29,187 bases of DNA, from NCBI GenBank assembly GCA_013695495.1, contig JACDAK010000139.1, positions 1-29,187 of the forward strand, read 5' to 3'. Every line of letters starts with the position of its first letter. Within the stretch, counting starts at the first letter, position 1. Source of the stretch: Blastocatellia bacterium. GTDB lineage: Bacteria > Acidobacteriota > Blastocatellia > Pyrinomonadales > Pyrinomonadaceae. Positions 6,186-14,508 of the stretch are shown here, piece after piece. The translations under genes and the position numbers were made by a program. Under the pieces are notes generated by a model. The model saw nothing but the letters and a program-made list of their open reading frames with translations, ran no database searches and was not told the origin of the DNA.

Positions 6186-8978
6186 ATGCGAATGAAGCGG
6201 ATTTTTGCAGGCCTGTTTTTGATGTCCCTTGTAATGACAACGAACATGTTTGCACAGAGCAATAACCGTCTACCCTCTCTAGCGGTCAAGGAGTACAAAC
6301 TGAAGAACGGCCTTCGGGTGATCCTACACGAAGACAAAACAACGCCGATCGTGGCGGTGAACCTGTGGTATCATGTGGGATCCAAGAACGAGGTCGTGGG
6401 CCGCACGGGATTTGCGCATCTCTTTGAGCATCTTATGTTCCAAGGCTCAAAGAACTACAACGACGATTATTTCAAGCCCCTGCAAGAAGTCGGAGCCACG
6501 ATCAACGGCTCGACCAATCCCGATAGAACAAACTACTTCCAATCGGTTCCATCAAACTTTCTGGAACTCGCTTTGTTCATGGAAGCTGACCGCCTCGGCG
6601 GGCTGCTCGAGGCCATGACACAGGAAAAGCTTGACAACCAGCGCGACGTCGTGAAGAACGAACGCCGCCAGCGTTACGACAATCAGCCTTACGGCACTGC
6701 TTTCGAAAAGATCTTCGCAACGCTCTATCCTAAGGATCATCCTTACAACTGGACGACGATCGGCTCGCTAGAAGATCTTTCCGCAGCTTCGATGGATGAT
6801 GTTAAATCATTCTTCCGCCAGTACTATGTGCCGAACAACGCTTCATTGGTGATCTCTGGTGATTTCGATGAAAAGCTCGCTCGCACGTGGGTAGAAAAGT
6901 ATTTCGGCCCTATTCCCGCCGGCGGCGAGATAAAGCGCCCCAACCACGCTATTCCAAAGATAGATGGCGAAATGCGTGCTTCCTACGAAGACGCAGTCCA
7001 ACTGCCCCGGCTTTATATGGTGTGGATGGGGTCACCGGCATACTCGGCGGACGAACCTGCTCTCGACATCATGAGCTACATTCTGTCGAATGGCCGCGGT
7101 TCAAGGCTTCAAAACAGTCTGATTCATGACAAGCAGCTTGCTCAAAACGTGAACTCCAGCAATTATGCGCTTGAGATGAGCGGCAAATTCATCGTTCAAG
7201 CCACGGCTTCCCGCGGCAAGACCCTTGCGGACATCGAAAAAGAGATCATCGCGGAGATTGAAAAACTCAAATCAACACCGCCGACCGCTGACGAGATCAA
7301 TCGTGCAAAAAACTCTATCGAGGCACAAACGATCTACGGCATGCAGACCGTACTCGGCAAGGCAGACCGTTTCAATGGCTACGCGACCTACACCGGAAAG
7401 CCGAACTACTTCCAAGCCGACATCGACCGCTATCAGAAAGTGACGGCTGCGGACGTTCATCGTGTGGCCCGCAACTATCTGAACGCCAACCGACTCGTGA
7501 TGGAAATTGTTCCGCGAACGTCTGCTGTCACATCCCAGGCAGGCGGCGCAGTCAACGAACCAACGTCGACAGCTACGGAGAAAGAGGACGTAGACGATAC
7601 GGATTACTCAAAGAACCTGCCGAAACCTCAGCCCGACCCGAAGTTTTCGCTTCCCACGATCGGTAAGCACAAGCTGAAGAACGGAATGAACGTTTGGATC
7701 GTAGAGCGACATCATCTGCCGATCGTTTCGATGAACTTGGTGATCGACGCAGGCGGAACTCTCGACCCCGATGATCGCTCGGGACTCGCATCGATGACAG
7801 CGAGCCTCATGGACACCGGCACCAAATCGCGTTCGGCCGAAGACATTGCAAATGTTCGCCAAACGCTCGGCACATCGTTAAACACAGGTTCCGGTTGGGA
7901 CGGTGCAAGCGTTTCGATGCAGACTCTTGCTAAGAATATCGACGCGTCGCTCGATCTTTTCGCGGACGTCGTCGTCAACCCGACCTTCCCTGAAAACGAA
8001 CTCGAAACGCTTCGCCGGCGAAGCCTTGTCGGACTCTTACAGCGCCGCGACAATCCCAACGCGATCGCAAACGTTGCTTACAATGCCCTCCTCTACGGCA
8101 AAGATCATCCCTATGGACGCTCGCTCGGCGGTGATGAAGCTTCGATCAAGGCTGTAACCAAAGCAGACCTCGAAAAGTTTTATTCTACGTATTTCCGGCC
8201 AAACAACTCAACGCTGGTTGTTGTCGGCGACACGACCGCTAAGACGTTGCTTCCAAAACTGGAAAAAGCTTTCGCGGGCTGGGAGCCAGCAAATGTGCCG
8301 AATCGAACAGTTCCGGAAAGCGTTTCGTTCGACCAGGCAGGCATTTACCTGATCGACAAACCCGGTGCGGCACAGTCAGTGGTAACGATCGGGCACGTTG
8401 GCGTCGCTCGCGACAACCCCGACTACTTCCCGCTGATGGTGATGAACTCTATTCTCGGCGGCCAGTTTTCGGCCCGCGTGAACATGAACCTCCGCGAAGA
8501 CAAAGGCTACACGTATGGTGCTCGCACCGGGTGGAACTTCCGCCGCGGAGCGGGTCCCTTCTCAGCTTCGGCTGACGTGCAGACCGCCGTTACAAAAGAG
8601 TCCGTCATGGAATTCATGAAGGAGCTCACGGGCATCCGCGGCGGCATTCCGGTCACGGCGGCTGAGCTCGAATACAGCAAGCAGAGTTTGATCCGACGCT
8701 ATCCGGCCGGATTCGAAACCAACGGCCAAACCGCAGGTCAGCTTGCCAATCTGGTGACCTATAACCTCTCCGATTCGTATTTCAACGAATATATCGGCAA
8801 GGTCCGGGCAGTTTCGCTCGCCGATGTAAATCGCGTCGCGAACCGATATCTGCAGCCCGATCGGATGGCGATACTCATTGTTGGCGACAAGAACGTGATC
8901 GAGCCACGGCTAAAGGAGATAGACGGTTGGGGTAGCAAGATCAAATATCTTGATGCTGACGGCGACCCGATTGAATAA
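6186..8978 (+). CDS. Secreted two-domain M16 (pitrilysin-type) zinc metallopeptidase
   Basis: I place the start at 6186, not at an in-frame ATG 48 bases upstream: AAAGGAG (6173-6179) is correctly spaced, and the product then begins with a signal peptide (M-R-M-K-R-I-F then hydrophobic to M-F-A-Q, about residue 24). The protein has 930 residues. The N-terminal half carries the inverted zinc motif H78-L-F-E81-H82 and the third ligand E159 in V-K-N-E-R-R-Q-R. The second half repeats the fold from about residue 480 (L-K-N-G-M-N-V-W-I-V) but has no HxxEH, as expected for the non-catalytic partner domain in the clamshell chamber. An acidic linker (about 455-475) joins the halves. It probably degrades peptides in the periplasm; the substrate is unknown. 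It stands alone, with a GC-rich hairpin just after the stop. Confidence 0.94.
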   Translation: MRMKRIFAGLFLMSLVMTTNMFAQSNNRLPSLAVKEYKLKNGLRVILHEDKTTPIVAVNLWYHVGSKNEVVGRTGFAHLFEHLMFQGSKNYNDDYFKPLQEVGATINGSTNPDRTNYFQSVPSNFLELALFMEADRLGGLLEAMTQEKLDNQRDVVKNERRQRYDNQPYGTAFEKIFATLYPKDHPYNWTTIGSLEDLSAASMDDVKSFFRQYYVPNNASLVISGDFDEKLARTWVEKYFGPIPAGGEIKRPNHAIPKIDGEMRASYEDAVQLPRLYMVWMGSPAYSADEPALDIMSYILSNGRGSRLQNSLIHDKQLAQNVNSSNYALEMSGKFIVQATASRGKTLADIEKEIIAEIEKLKSTPPTADEINRAKNSIEAQTIYGMQTVLGKADRFNGYATYTGKPNYFQADIDRYQKVTAADVHRVARNYLNANRLVMEIVPRTSAVTSQAGGAVNEPTSTATEKEDVDDTDYSKNLPKPQPDPKFSLPTIGKHKLKNGMNVWIVERHHLPIVSMNLVIDAGGTLDPDDRSGLASMTASLMDTGTKSRSAEDIANVRQTLGTSLNTGSGWDGASVSMQTLAKNIDASLDLFADVVVNPTFPENELETLRRRSLVGLLQRRDNPNAIANVAYNALLYGKDHPYGRSLGGDEASIKAVTKADLEKFYSTYFRPNNSTLVVVGDTTAKTLLPKLEKAFAGWEPANVPNRTVPESVSFDQAGIYLIDKPGAAQSVVTIGHVGVARDNPDYFPLMVMNSILGGQFSARVNMNLREDKGYTYGARTGWNFRRGAGPFSASADVQTAVTKESVMEFMKELTGIRGGIPVTAAELEYSKQSLIRRYPAGFETNGQTAGQLANLVTYNLSDSYFNEYIGKVRAVSLADVNRVANRYLQPDRMAILIVGDKNVIEPRLKEIDGWGSKIKYLDADGDPIE

Positions 8979-8994
8979 TTGGTTTTGCAACCAT

Positions 8995-9030
8995 CTGCCG
9001 CGGCATCGAAAGTTTTCAGTGCCGCGGCAG
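8995..9030. repeat. 11-bp perfect inverted repeat downstream of the M16 gene
   Basis: Arms CTGCCGCGGCA (8995-9005) and TGCCGCGGCAG (9020-9030) enclose 14 bases that can add an inner GAAA/TTTC stem. It begins 17 bases after the protease stop. No T run follows on either strand, so it is not a classical intrinsic terminator; it may protect the 3' end or be a U-less terminator. Confidence 0.6.
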
Positions 9031-9090
9031 CTTAGCGCATGGCCGCGGGTTTTGAGTTAGAATTGAGTTGACGAGGGGGTTTGGACGAGC

Positions 9091-10155
9091 ATGGGTAATG
9101 ATCAAGCCGGGGTTTCAGATAAGAAGGCGCGCGAAATGGCTGAGCGGGGCCGCCGATCGAAATGGTGGCGACGTCTCGGCTCGATGAAGAGCGGCTTTTG
9201 GTATCAGGACGCCGGCGGTAACCGCATCGACGATGAAGAGGGCCTTGAAAGGATAAAGAGGCTCGTAATCCCGCCCGCGTGGAAGTACGTTCGGATCTCG
9301 CCCTCAAAGAGCGGCAGGCTGCAGGCTGTAGGCATCGACACAACCGGCCGTATTCAATATCTCTACCACCCTGCCTTCGTTCGCAGCCAAGAGCGAAAGA
9401 AGTTCGCGAAGATCGAAGATTTTGGCCGGCATCTGCCTAAGCTGCGAGCGAAGACCAATGAGGACATGGCCCTCGAAGGGTTCCCAAGAGAAAAGGTCAT
9501 GGCGATCATGATGCGTTTAATCAACTCTCTCTATTTTCGCGTAGGCACTGAAAAAAGCGTAGAAAAGCATAAAACCTACGGCATCACCACCTTTCACAAT
9601 AAGCACCTAACCATCGGCGAAAAGGGCGAGCTGACGTTTGAGTTTGTCGGAAAGAGCCACATCAAGCATAGAAAGATCTTGGTTGATGAAGAACTCGCCG
9701 AGTTGATGAAAGACCTCAAAAAGCTCGGTAAGGTCGGCAAGCTTTTTCACTATATTGGTGACAATGGCAAACCCAAGGCCGTCACGCCGGCAGACCTGAA
9801 CCGTTACATCAAAGAGGCAATTGATGCCGATTTCACTGCGAAAGATTTTCGCACCTGGGGAGGAACTCTGTTGGCCGCGACAGAACTTGCTGAGATCGGC
9901 TGCACCGACATCGAAAAAGAGATCCAAACGAATATAGTCGCTGCGGTCAAGCGGGTCGCCGAGCAGCTCGGGAATACACCCGCAGTCTGTCGCGCGTCCT
10001 ATATTCACCCCCTCGTGATCGAATCATATTGCAAAGGCACGTCCATCGCCGAGTTTCAGCCGCGCCGTTCACGTCGCATCACACGGATCGAACACGACTT
10101 TGAACCGGAGGAAAGAGCGCTATTGAAGCTACTCGAAAACGGCACCGGAAAATAA
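9091..10155 (+). CDS. Type IB DNA topoisomerase (poxvirus/bacterial TopIB family)
   Basis: Relaxes supercoiled DNA by a reversible 3'-phosphotyrosyl nick. The 354-residue length fits the compact bacterial/poxvirus class. An N-terminal beta domain (about 35-110: W-Y-Q-D-A-G-G, I-P-P-A-W, G-R-I-Q-Y-L-Y-H-P) is followed by the catalytic domain. Visible active-site elements: R150 in F-R-V-G-T-E, a Lys in the F-V-G-K-S-H hairpin (K188), R254 in D-F-R-T-W, and the nucleophile Y304 in C-R-A-S-Y-I-H-P. The set is complete, so the enzyme should be active. The ATG at 9091 has a G-rich GAGGGGG about 13 bases upstream. It appears monocistronic, and converges on the DUF3857 gene across a hairpin. Confidence 0.95.
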   Translation: MGNDQAGVSDKKAREMAERGRRSKWWRRLGSMKSGFWYQDAGGNRIDDEEGLERIKRLVIPPAWKYVRISPSKSGRLQAVGIDTTGRIQYLYHPAFVRSQERKKFAKIEDFGRHLPKLRAKTNEDMALEGFPREKVMAIMMRLINSLYFRVGTEKSVEKHKTYGITTFHNKHLTIGEKGELTFEFVGKSHIKHRKILVDEELAELMKDLKKLGKVGKLFHYIGDNGKPKAVTPADLNRYIKEAIDADFTAKDFRTWGGTLLAATELAEIGCTDIEKEIQTNIVAAVKRVAEQLGNTPAVCRASYIHPLVIESYCKGTSIAEFQPRRSRRITRIEHDFEPEERALLKLLENGTGK

Positions 10156-10179
10156 AAAGCCGGCTCCTAAGGCCGGCTT
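10151..10179 (-). terminator. Intrinsic terminator of the DUF3857 gene pair
   Basis: Perfect 8-bp stem AAGCCGGC (10157-10164)/GCCGGCTT (10172-10179) with a 7-base loop. On the minus strand a T-rich tract (plus-strand 10151-10158) follows. It lies 20 bases past the minus-strand stop at 10199. On the plus strand the hairpin is next to the topoisomerase stop but has no long T run. Confidence 0.8.
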
Positions 10180-10198
10180 GCATCACGATGTTAGACGA

Positions 10199-12157
10199 TT
10201 ACTTCTTAATAAGGACGACGGCTCCTTGCTCCGCATCCAACATTTTTGCGAAAAAGCTTCGAACGCTTTCATATTCCGATGAGGGGATCTGAGCCCGCTT
10301 CGTCTCCAGCGTCCGCGTAAAATGCAGTTTGCCTTCCACAACTTCAAACTGCGTTCGATAACTTCCAAACGCCGCTTCCAGAGTTATAGGCGTCGGCATT
10401 TCATCAATTTCGAAACCCTCCGGCAACGAAAACACGGCCGTCTCTTTCATCATGCGAGAATGAAGCTGCACGGGATGTGCTCTCTCTTTTTCCGTGAGTG
10501 CCACCGCATTTCTTCGGCCCACCACTACGGGCTTGAAAACCAGCAGCCGTCCCTGCATCACCTGGCCGTAGCGAGGCGTGGCAAATCGCACGTTTAGATC
10601 GAAAGCCGCATCGCGGGGTTTGTCGTCCATTGAAAGATCGATCAACTTAGCTCCGGTCGCACCGCGTGTCAGCCACCCCTCGATCGCTTTGCGATAGTCG
10701 GTCGCAGAGAGTTGCCGCACTTCGCTGCGAAACGCAGTCGAAGACTGGCCGCTTGCACGTTCGAAAATACGTCCGGTCAATTCACCGCTCGCATCGATCT
10801 TGGCATCGATCTTCCGTTCAAGCAGATCGGCATCCGGCGGCGTCACCGGCATTGCAGCCAAACCACCCCTTTCACCGGCAATGATCAGTCCATAGCTCCC
10901 TTGAAGATAATCGGGAAGATCACCCACGGGCGTAAATGGATCGGTCGCGTCGAAAATGAGCAGCCGGCCGAGGGCCGGGTGATCGATAACAGTCGACGAG
11001 ATGGTCGAATCGCTAACTTTAACCGCGATTATGCAATGGTTGAACTGCCGCGGCGACGCCCACTCCGCACGAACATACGTTGGATCTCCGGAATATATAG
11101 CTATCGGATACGCGTCGATGCCGAGCGTTTTCAGCATCGCCCGCATCAGGTTTGCTTTGTCCTTACAGTCGCCGTATCCCCGGTTCATCACAAGCGACGA
11201 TGACCTCGGTTTATAGCCGTTCCCATGTCCGACCCCGATATCGATTGAGATGTACTGCAAATTCTGAACGAAATGCCCGATGGCACTTATCTTCTCAAAT
11301 TCGGTCTTAAGGCCTGTAGTCAGCTCCAGGGCCTTTCGCGTGATCGTGTCGTCGATCACAACCTGCGGATCGTACAAAGCGGTAGCCCAGCGCGACACGT
11401 CAATCCAATCAGCAAACGCCCGATTTACCGTATTCGAACCGGATCGCGGCGAGTAGTTAACGGCGATTCGCGGCGCGAGGTTCACAATTGCGGGACTCAT
11501 CGGCTCGGGCGGAATAGGTGCGAGGTTTCGCAGCTCCCACACATAGTTGTTGCCGGACACGGACGGCTGAACATCAGCATGGTTAAAAGTTTGACTGCTA
11601 GCAGTCCAATCGCGCGGAAGGCTCAGAGTATAGCGAGAAACTATCGTCGGTAAGCGACCCTGGAACTGCCAGATGTCCTGATAAAAGAGCGGGCTGTCTT
11701 CGGAAAGCACCGTATAGCCAAAAACATCGCCCGTTTGTGCATCACGCGAACCATCGATCACTTTCAGGCGACCTTCGTTGTAAACGTCATCCGCATCCGC
11801 GATCACATCGATGATCGACTTTTTGTCATATGTCGTGACCGAGCCGTTCGGTTTGATCAGCCACGCCTCGATCTCGCGAACCCGGCCCGAACTTACAAGA
11901 TAGAAAGCCCGGGCGATCGCAAAACTACGACCCTCGCGATCGAGGAGTTTGACCGCGTAGTTTTCTCGGGTTGTTATCTTGCCGTCTGTGCCTAGCGTTA
12001 CGTGCTCTTCGTCATGCAGAACAACCGCAGGAACGTCACGGGCATACGCTGGACTCGGATACGACGCGGCACTTTTGAGCCATGCCGGGGGATTTGCGCT
12101 CGCTGTTAATGCCAGGGCCAAAAACAACGCGCCGACAGAAAACGCTCTGAAAAACAT
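10199..12157 (-). CDS. Secreted DUF3857/transglutaminase-like protein, catalytic triad intact
   Basis: The 652-residue product has a signal peptide (to about residue 21, A-S-A-N), a DUF3857 domain (about 45-235) and a transglutaminase-like papain-fold domain (about 275-410). The triad is visible: C331 in R-G-Y-G-D-C-K-D-K-A-N-L, H374 in Q-F-N-H-C and D403 in I-F-D-A-T-D-P. The remainder is a beta-rich C-terminal part. It is probably periplasmic or outer-membrane associated; reactions are unproven for this family (peptide cleavage or cross-linking are both possible). AAGGAGG sits 10 bases upstream of the ATG. It is second of two same-strand paralogues, 55 bases after the first, with a perfect hairpin in the gap. 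A terminator closes the unit. Confidence 0.9.
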   Translation of the reverse strand: MFFRAFSVGALFLALALTASANPPAWLKSAASYPSPAYARDVPAVVLHDEEHVTLGTDGKITTRENYAVKLLDREGRSFAIARAFYLVSSGRVREIEAWLIKPNGSVTTYDKKSIIDVIADADDVYNEGRLKVIDGSRDAQTGDVFGYTVLSEDSPLFYQDIWQFQGRLPTIVSRYTLSLPRDWTASSQTFNHADVQPSVSGNNYVWELRNLAPIPPEPMSPAIVNLAPRIAVNYSPRSGSNTVNRAFADWIDVSRWATALYDPQVVIDDTITRKALELTTGLKTEFEKISAIGHFVQNLQYISIDIGVGHGNGYKPRSSSLVMNRGYGDCKDKANLMRAMLKTLGIDAYPIAIYSGDPTYVRAEWASPRQFNHCIIAVKVSDSTISSTVIDHPALGRLLIFDATDPFTPVGDLPDYLQGSYGLIIAGERGGLAAMPVTPPDADLLERKIDAKIDASGELTGRIFERASGQSSTAFRSEVRQLSATDYRKAIEGWLTRGATGAKLIDLSMDDKPRDAAFDLNVRFATPRYGQVMQGRLLVFKPVVVGRRNAVALTEKERAHPVQLHSRMMKETAVFSLPEGFEIDEMPTPITLEAAFGSYRTQFEVVEGKLHFTRTLETKRAQIPSSEYESVRSFFAKMLDAEQGAVVLIKK

Positions 12158-12178
12158 TAAGTAAGCCTCCTTGAGAAG

Positions 12179-12206
12179 TGAGCCCGGGCTTGTAAACCCG
12201 GGCTCA
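12179..12206. repeat. 10-bp perfect stem-loop between the two DUF3857 genes
   Basis: TGAGCCCGGG (12179-12188) and CCCGGGCTCA (12197-12206) pair perfectly around an 8-base loop. It starts 6 bases after the stop of the upstream minus-strand gene and ends just before the ribosome-binding site of the next. No T tract follows. It could set the relative expression of the two genes by partial termination, processing or 3' protection. Confidence 0.65.
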
Positions 12207-12212
12207 TGTTAA

Positions 12213-14189
12213 CTATCTGGGTGCGCGAAGAGCTAGTGCGTGAGTGTCAGCTTTGTGAAACCCATCGAAAAGCATTTTGACCGCCGGGTATGACTGAACC
12301 GGAAACAGGGTCGCACCCCCACCGCCAAAGTGGAAGGTTCGGGAGAAGCTCAACGTGTTTGCCTCTCGATCGACCCCCATGTTGATCTTTAAGCTGCCGA
12401 TATTTTGCGGATCGGTCAGATCCGCCGGCGCATCTGCATTGTCCAGCTCGAACCCTTTCGGCAACTGGATCTCGACGTCGTCTTTTTCTGCCCACGGGTA
12501 TGGGAAGTGGACGCTGTAGGTTCTTGTCGCCGATGAGAAGACGGGAGTTGAACCATACTCGAAGAAGCCGGGCTGTAGAATAAGTCGGCTACCTGCGCGT
12601 TGAGCATAACCGGGGATGCGGACATCGAATGTGTACGTGAGTGGTTTCATCGGATCGTCAAAATTGGTGATCGAAAGCTGTGTGATCTCCGCAGTACTGA
12701 CGCGCGACTTGAACTCCTCTTTGAAATTTTCTTCTCGCTTCACCTGGGAATCGCGAAACTCCTCACGCCGCCTGCCGGTGGCTTGGTGACCGGTATAGGC
12801 GATCGTGACCTTTCCGCTTAGAGTTCCGTCTTCGCTAAGGCGGAGTCTTGCGGTCCGATTAGCAGCCGACGCCGAATAGCCGGCTTTACCTGTGGTCTTC
12901 CAAATGTAGGAACCGTTCTCACCGATCATCATCGAATTAACGCCCTCCTTGTACCACGCCATCTGTTCAAAGCCAAGATACGGTATTCCCGGATTGAAAA
13001 AGCGCCAGTCGTTGCGAACTTTCACCGCGACGCAAGTGGGTTCGATGAATGAGCGGAACGGGTACTTATCCGGGGAAAAGAAATTTTCCCGGCGATCGGC
13101 CGACATGACAAAATTCACTTCGTATCCCGCGGCCTTGGCTAGTGAGGCAAAGAGCATTTCGACCATCACCGCATTGCCCATACCTCGTTTCATGACCTCA
13201 CTCGCGCTCTTTGCTTTTACCTTGTCGCGCTCATCATCGGTCATCGAGCTATCAAACGTGATATTCCGTATCTGTTTCTGGGTGTAATCGTATAGCCGCC
13301 TCAGCTTCTCATCATCGCTAGCTGCTCCGGCAATCAACTGTTCCGCTTTTTCACGGATCTCTTTATTGGGTTTGACCATATCCTTGAACACGGTGCCCCA
13401 CGTGCCGCTTACGAAGGGCCAAACAAGTAGGTTGCCCCAAGTGTTATAAGTGATGTACGCCCACTGGCGAACCTCGTCGTCCGGCGGCATGTACGGCTCT
13501 TCTTTATAGGCGGGTACGTTATACAGGGTGGCTACCTGAAAGCCCTTTTTATCGTCAGCGAACCGACCCTCAGGCAGATTGTACCAATTGAATTTTACGG
13601 TGGACCTTCCGTAGGGCCGCACATAATAAGAAACCTTTTGTAACGGTATGTCGCGCTGAAAGATCAACCGCTCTCCCGTCAGAGAGTCGTCGCGGATGTG
13701 CTCCGTATACTGATATTCGACGATCGCTCCGATCTCGATACCCGGAATCGCAAACGATTTCGCCATATACCGCGACTTGCCGCGTCGGGCGACCTCGCGT
13801 TCAAAGATGTCGCCGGACTGAAGCTCAACGATAGAACCGTCTGGCTTGATAACGCGTGCGGCTACATCCGCGATACGTTTTCCTTTCGTGAACGGAATAT
13901 CCATTTTGCTGAACTGTTCACGGCCGCGTTCGGTGAAGATCTTTACGCGAACATAATGCTCGATCGAAAGACGCGAGGAGTTCTTGTCATCTAACCTCGT
14001 TTCCCAAAAGATGGCTTCTGCGTCCGCTCCCGGCTCGACCTTGGGCTTGCTTAATGTAAGCTCGCCAGGGGTAACGGGTCGCCACTCAACCTTACTGGGG
14101 TTCGAAGCGACGGCGTGGCTCGCGAAAATAAAATACACAACGGCGAAGGCCAAACAGTGCCGTGCCTTTAGAAGGGGGAAGTACTTCAT
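12213..14189 (-). CDS. Secreted DUF3857 protein with degenerate transglutaminase-like domain
   Basis: An ORF is open further upstream, but the ATG at 14189 is preferred: GAGG lies 7 bases upstream, and the product then begins with a proper signal peptide (M-K-Y-F-P-L-L-K, hydrophobic to A-V-A-S, about residue 29). The 658-residue protein has a DUF3857 domain (about 60-260) and a transglutaminase-fold region (about 285-405). Aligning it by eye to the downstream paralogue, the catalytic Cys position reads Ala (R-G-M-G-N-A340), the His position reads Pro/Thr (F-I-E-P-T) and the Asp position reads Asn (F-F-N399-P-G). It therefore looks like a non-enzymatic homologue, perhaps a binding or scaffold partner. 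It is first gene of the two-gene unit. Confidence 0.88.
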   Translation of the reverse strand: MKYFPLLKARHCLAFAVVYFIFASHAVASNPSKVEWRPVTPGELTLSKPKVEPGADAEAIFWETRLDDKNSSRLSIEHYVRVKIFTERGREQFSKMDIPFTKGKRIADVAARVIKPDGSIVELQSGDIFEREVARRGKSRYMAKSFAIPGIEIGAIVEYQYTEHIRDDSLTGERLIFQRDIPLQKVSYYVRPYGRSTVKFNWYNLPEGRFADDKKGFQVATLYNVPAYKEEPYMPPDDEVRQWAYITYNTWGNLLVWPFVSGTWGTVFKDMVKPNKEIREKAEQLIAGAASDDEKLRRLYDYTQKQIRNITFDSSMTDDERDKVKAKSASEVMKRGMGNAVMVEMLFASLAKAAGYEVNFVMSADRRENFFSPDKYPFRSFIEPTCVAVKVRNDWRFFNPGIPYLGFEQMAWYKEGVNSMMIGENGSYIWKTTGKAGYSASAANRTARLRLSEDGTLSGKVTIAYTGHQATGRRREEFRDSQVKREENFKEEFKSRVSTAEITQLSITNFDDPMKPLTYTFDVRIPGYAQRAGSRLILQPGFFEYGSTPVFSSATRTYSVHFPYPWAEKDDVEIQLPKGFELDNADAPADLTDPQNIGSLKINMGVDREANTLSFSRTFHFGGGGATLFPVQSYPAVKMLFDGFHKADTHALALRAPR

Positions 14190-14300
14190 ATCTACCTCAA
14201 AATTTATGTTAGGACTGACTATTAGGTTTGCTACGATCGTGAAAGATCGAGATACACAAAGAAATGACAAAATTGTCGGCATTTCCAATAGGGTTTATGA

Positions 14301-14330
14301 AGTATACGAGCAATAAAGCCAAAAAATCAA
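14301..14330 (-). promoter_or_regulatory. Candidate promoter of the DUF3857 pair
   Basis: Read on the minus strand: TTGATT (plus 14325-14330), 18-base spacer, TATACT (plus 14301-14306). The predicted start near 14294 gives a leader of about 100 bases to the ATG at 14189. Confidence 0.45.
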
Positions 14331-14460
14331 TTAAAATCATTTCCGATGAGCCCCCGGGGGGGCGGCTAAACGAGCTAGCTGGATCTAACTATTGTATATT
14401 CGATACTTAACGTCGATGTACGGAGTTTGCCACGAAAGGATGAGACGCAGCAATTGAGTA

Positions 14461-14469
14461 TGATATAAT
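14461..14469 (+). promoter_or_regulatory. Extended -10 promoter of the aldolase gene
   Basis: TGATATAAT is a perfect extended -10 element (TG-N-TATAAT). No good -35 is seen at 17 bases, which extended -10 promoters tolerate. The predicted start near 14476 gives a leader of about 33 bases carrying GAGGAGA. Confidence 0.65.
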
Positions 14470-14508
14470 CCCGCAAATCTGCATTTTAATTATTTGAGGA
14501 GAGACTTA

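Larger units (their letters stand above)
14190..14508. other. 319-bp divergent intergenic region
   Basis: Separates the DUF3857 pair (minus) from the aldolase gene (plus). It holds a candidate promoter for each side (14301-14330 minus; 14461-14469 plus), a small GACAA-AA-TTGTC dyad (14266-14277) and a C5G7 tract around 14350. The AT-rich sequence is typical of promoters, and I see no coding potential beyond the unlikely N-terminal extension of the DUF3857 gene. Confidence 0.6.

Noticed and set aside
8979..9090. Possible end of a mobile element around the GC-rich inverted repeat
   Set aside because: No transposase, no target duplication and no second copy seen; a post-gene hairpin explains it better.
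14346..14357. C5G7 tract as a possible terminator or quadruplex
   Set aside because: Short, with no T run and no repeated G tracts; it is probably just part of the intergenic sequence.
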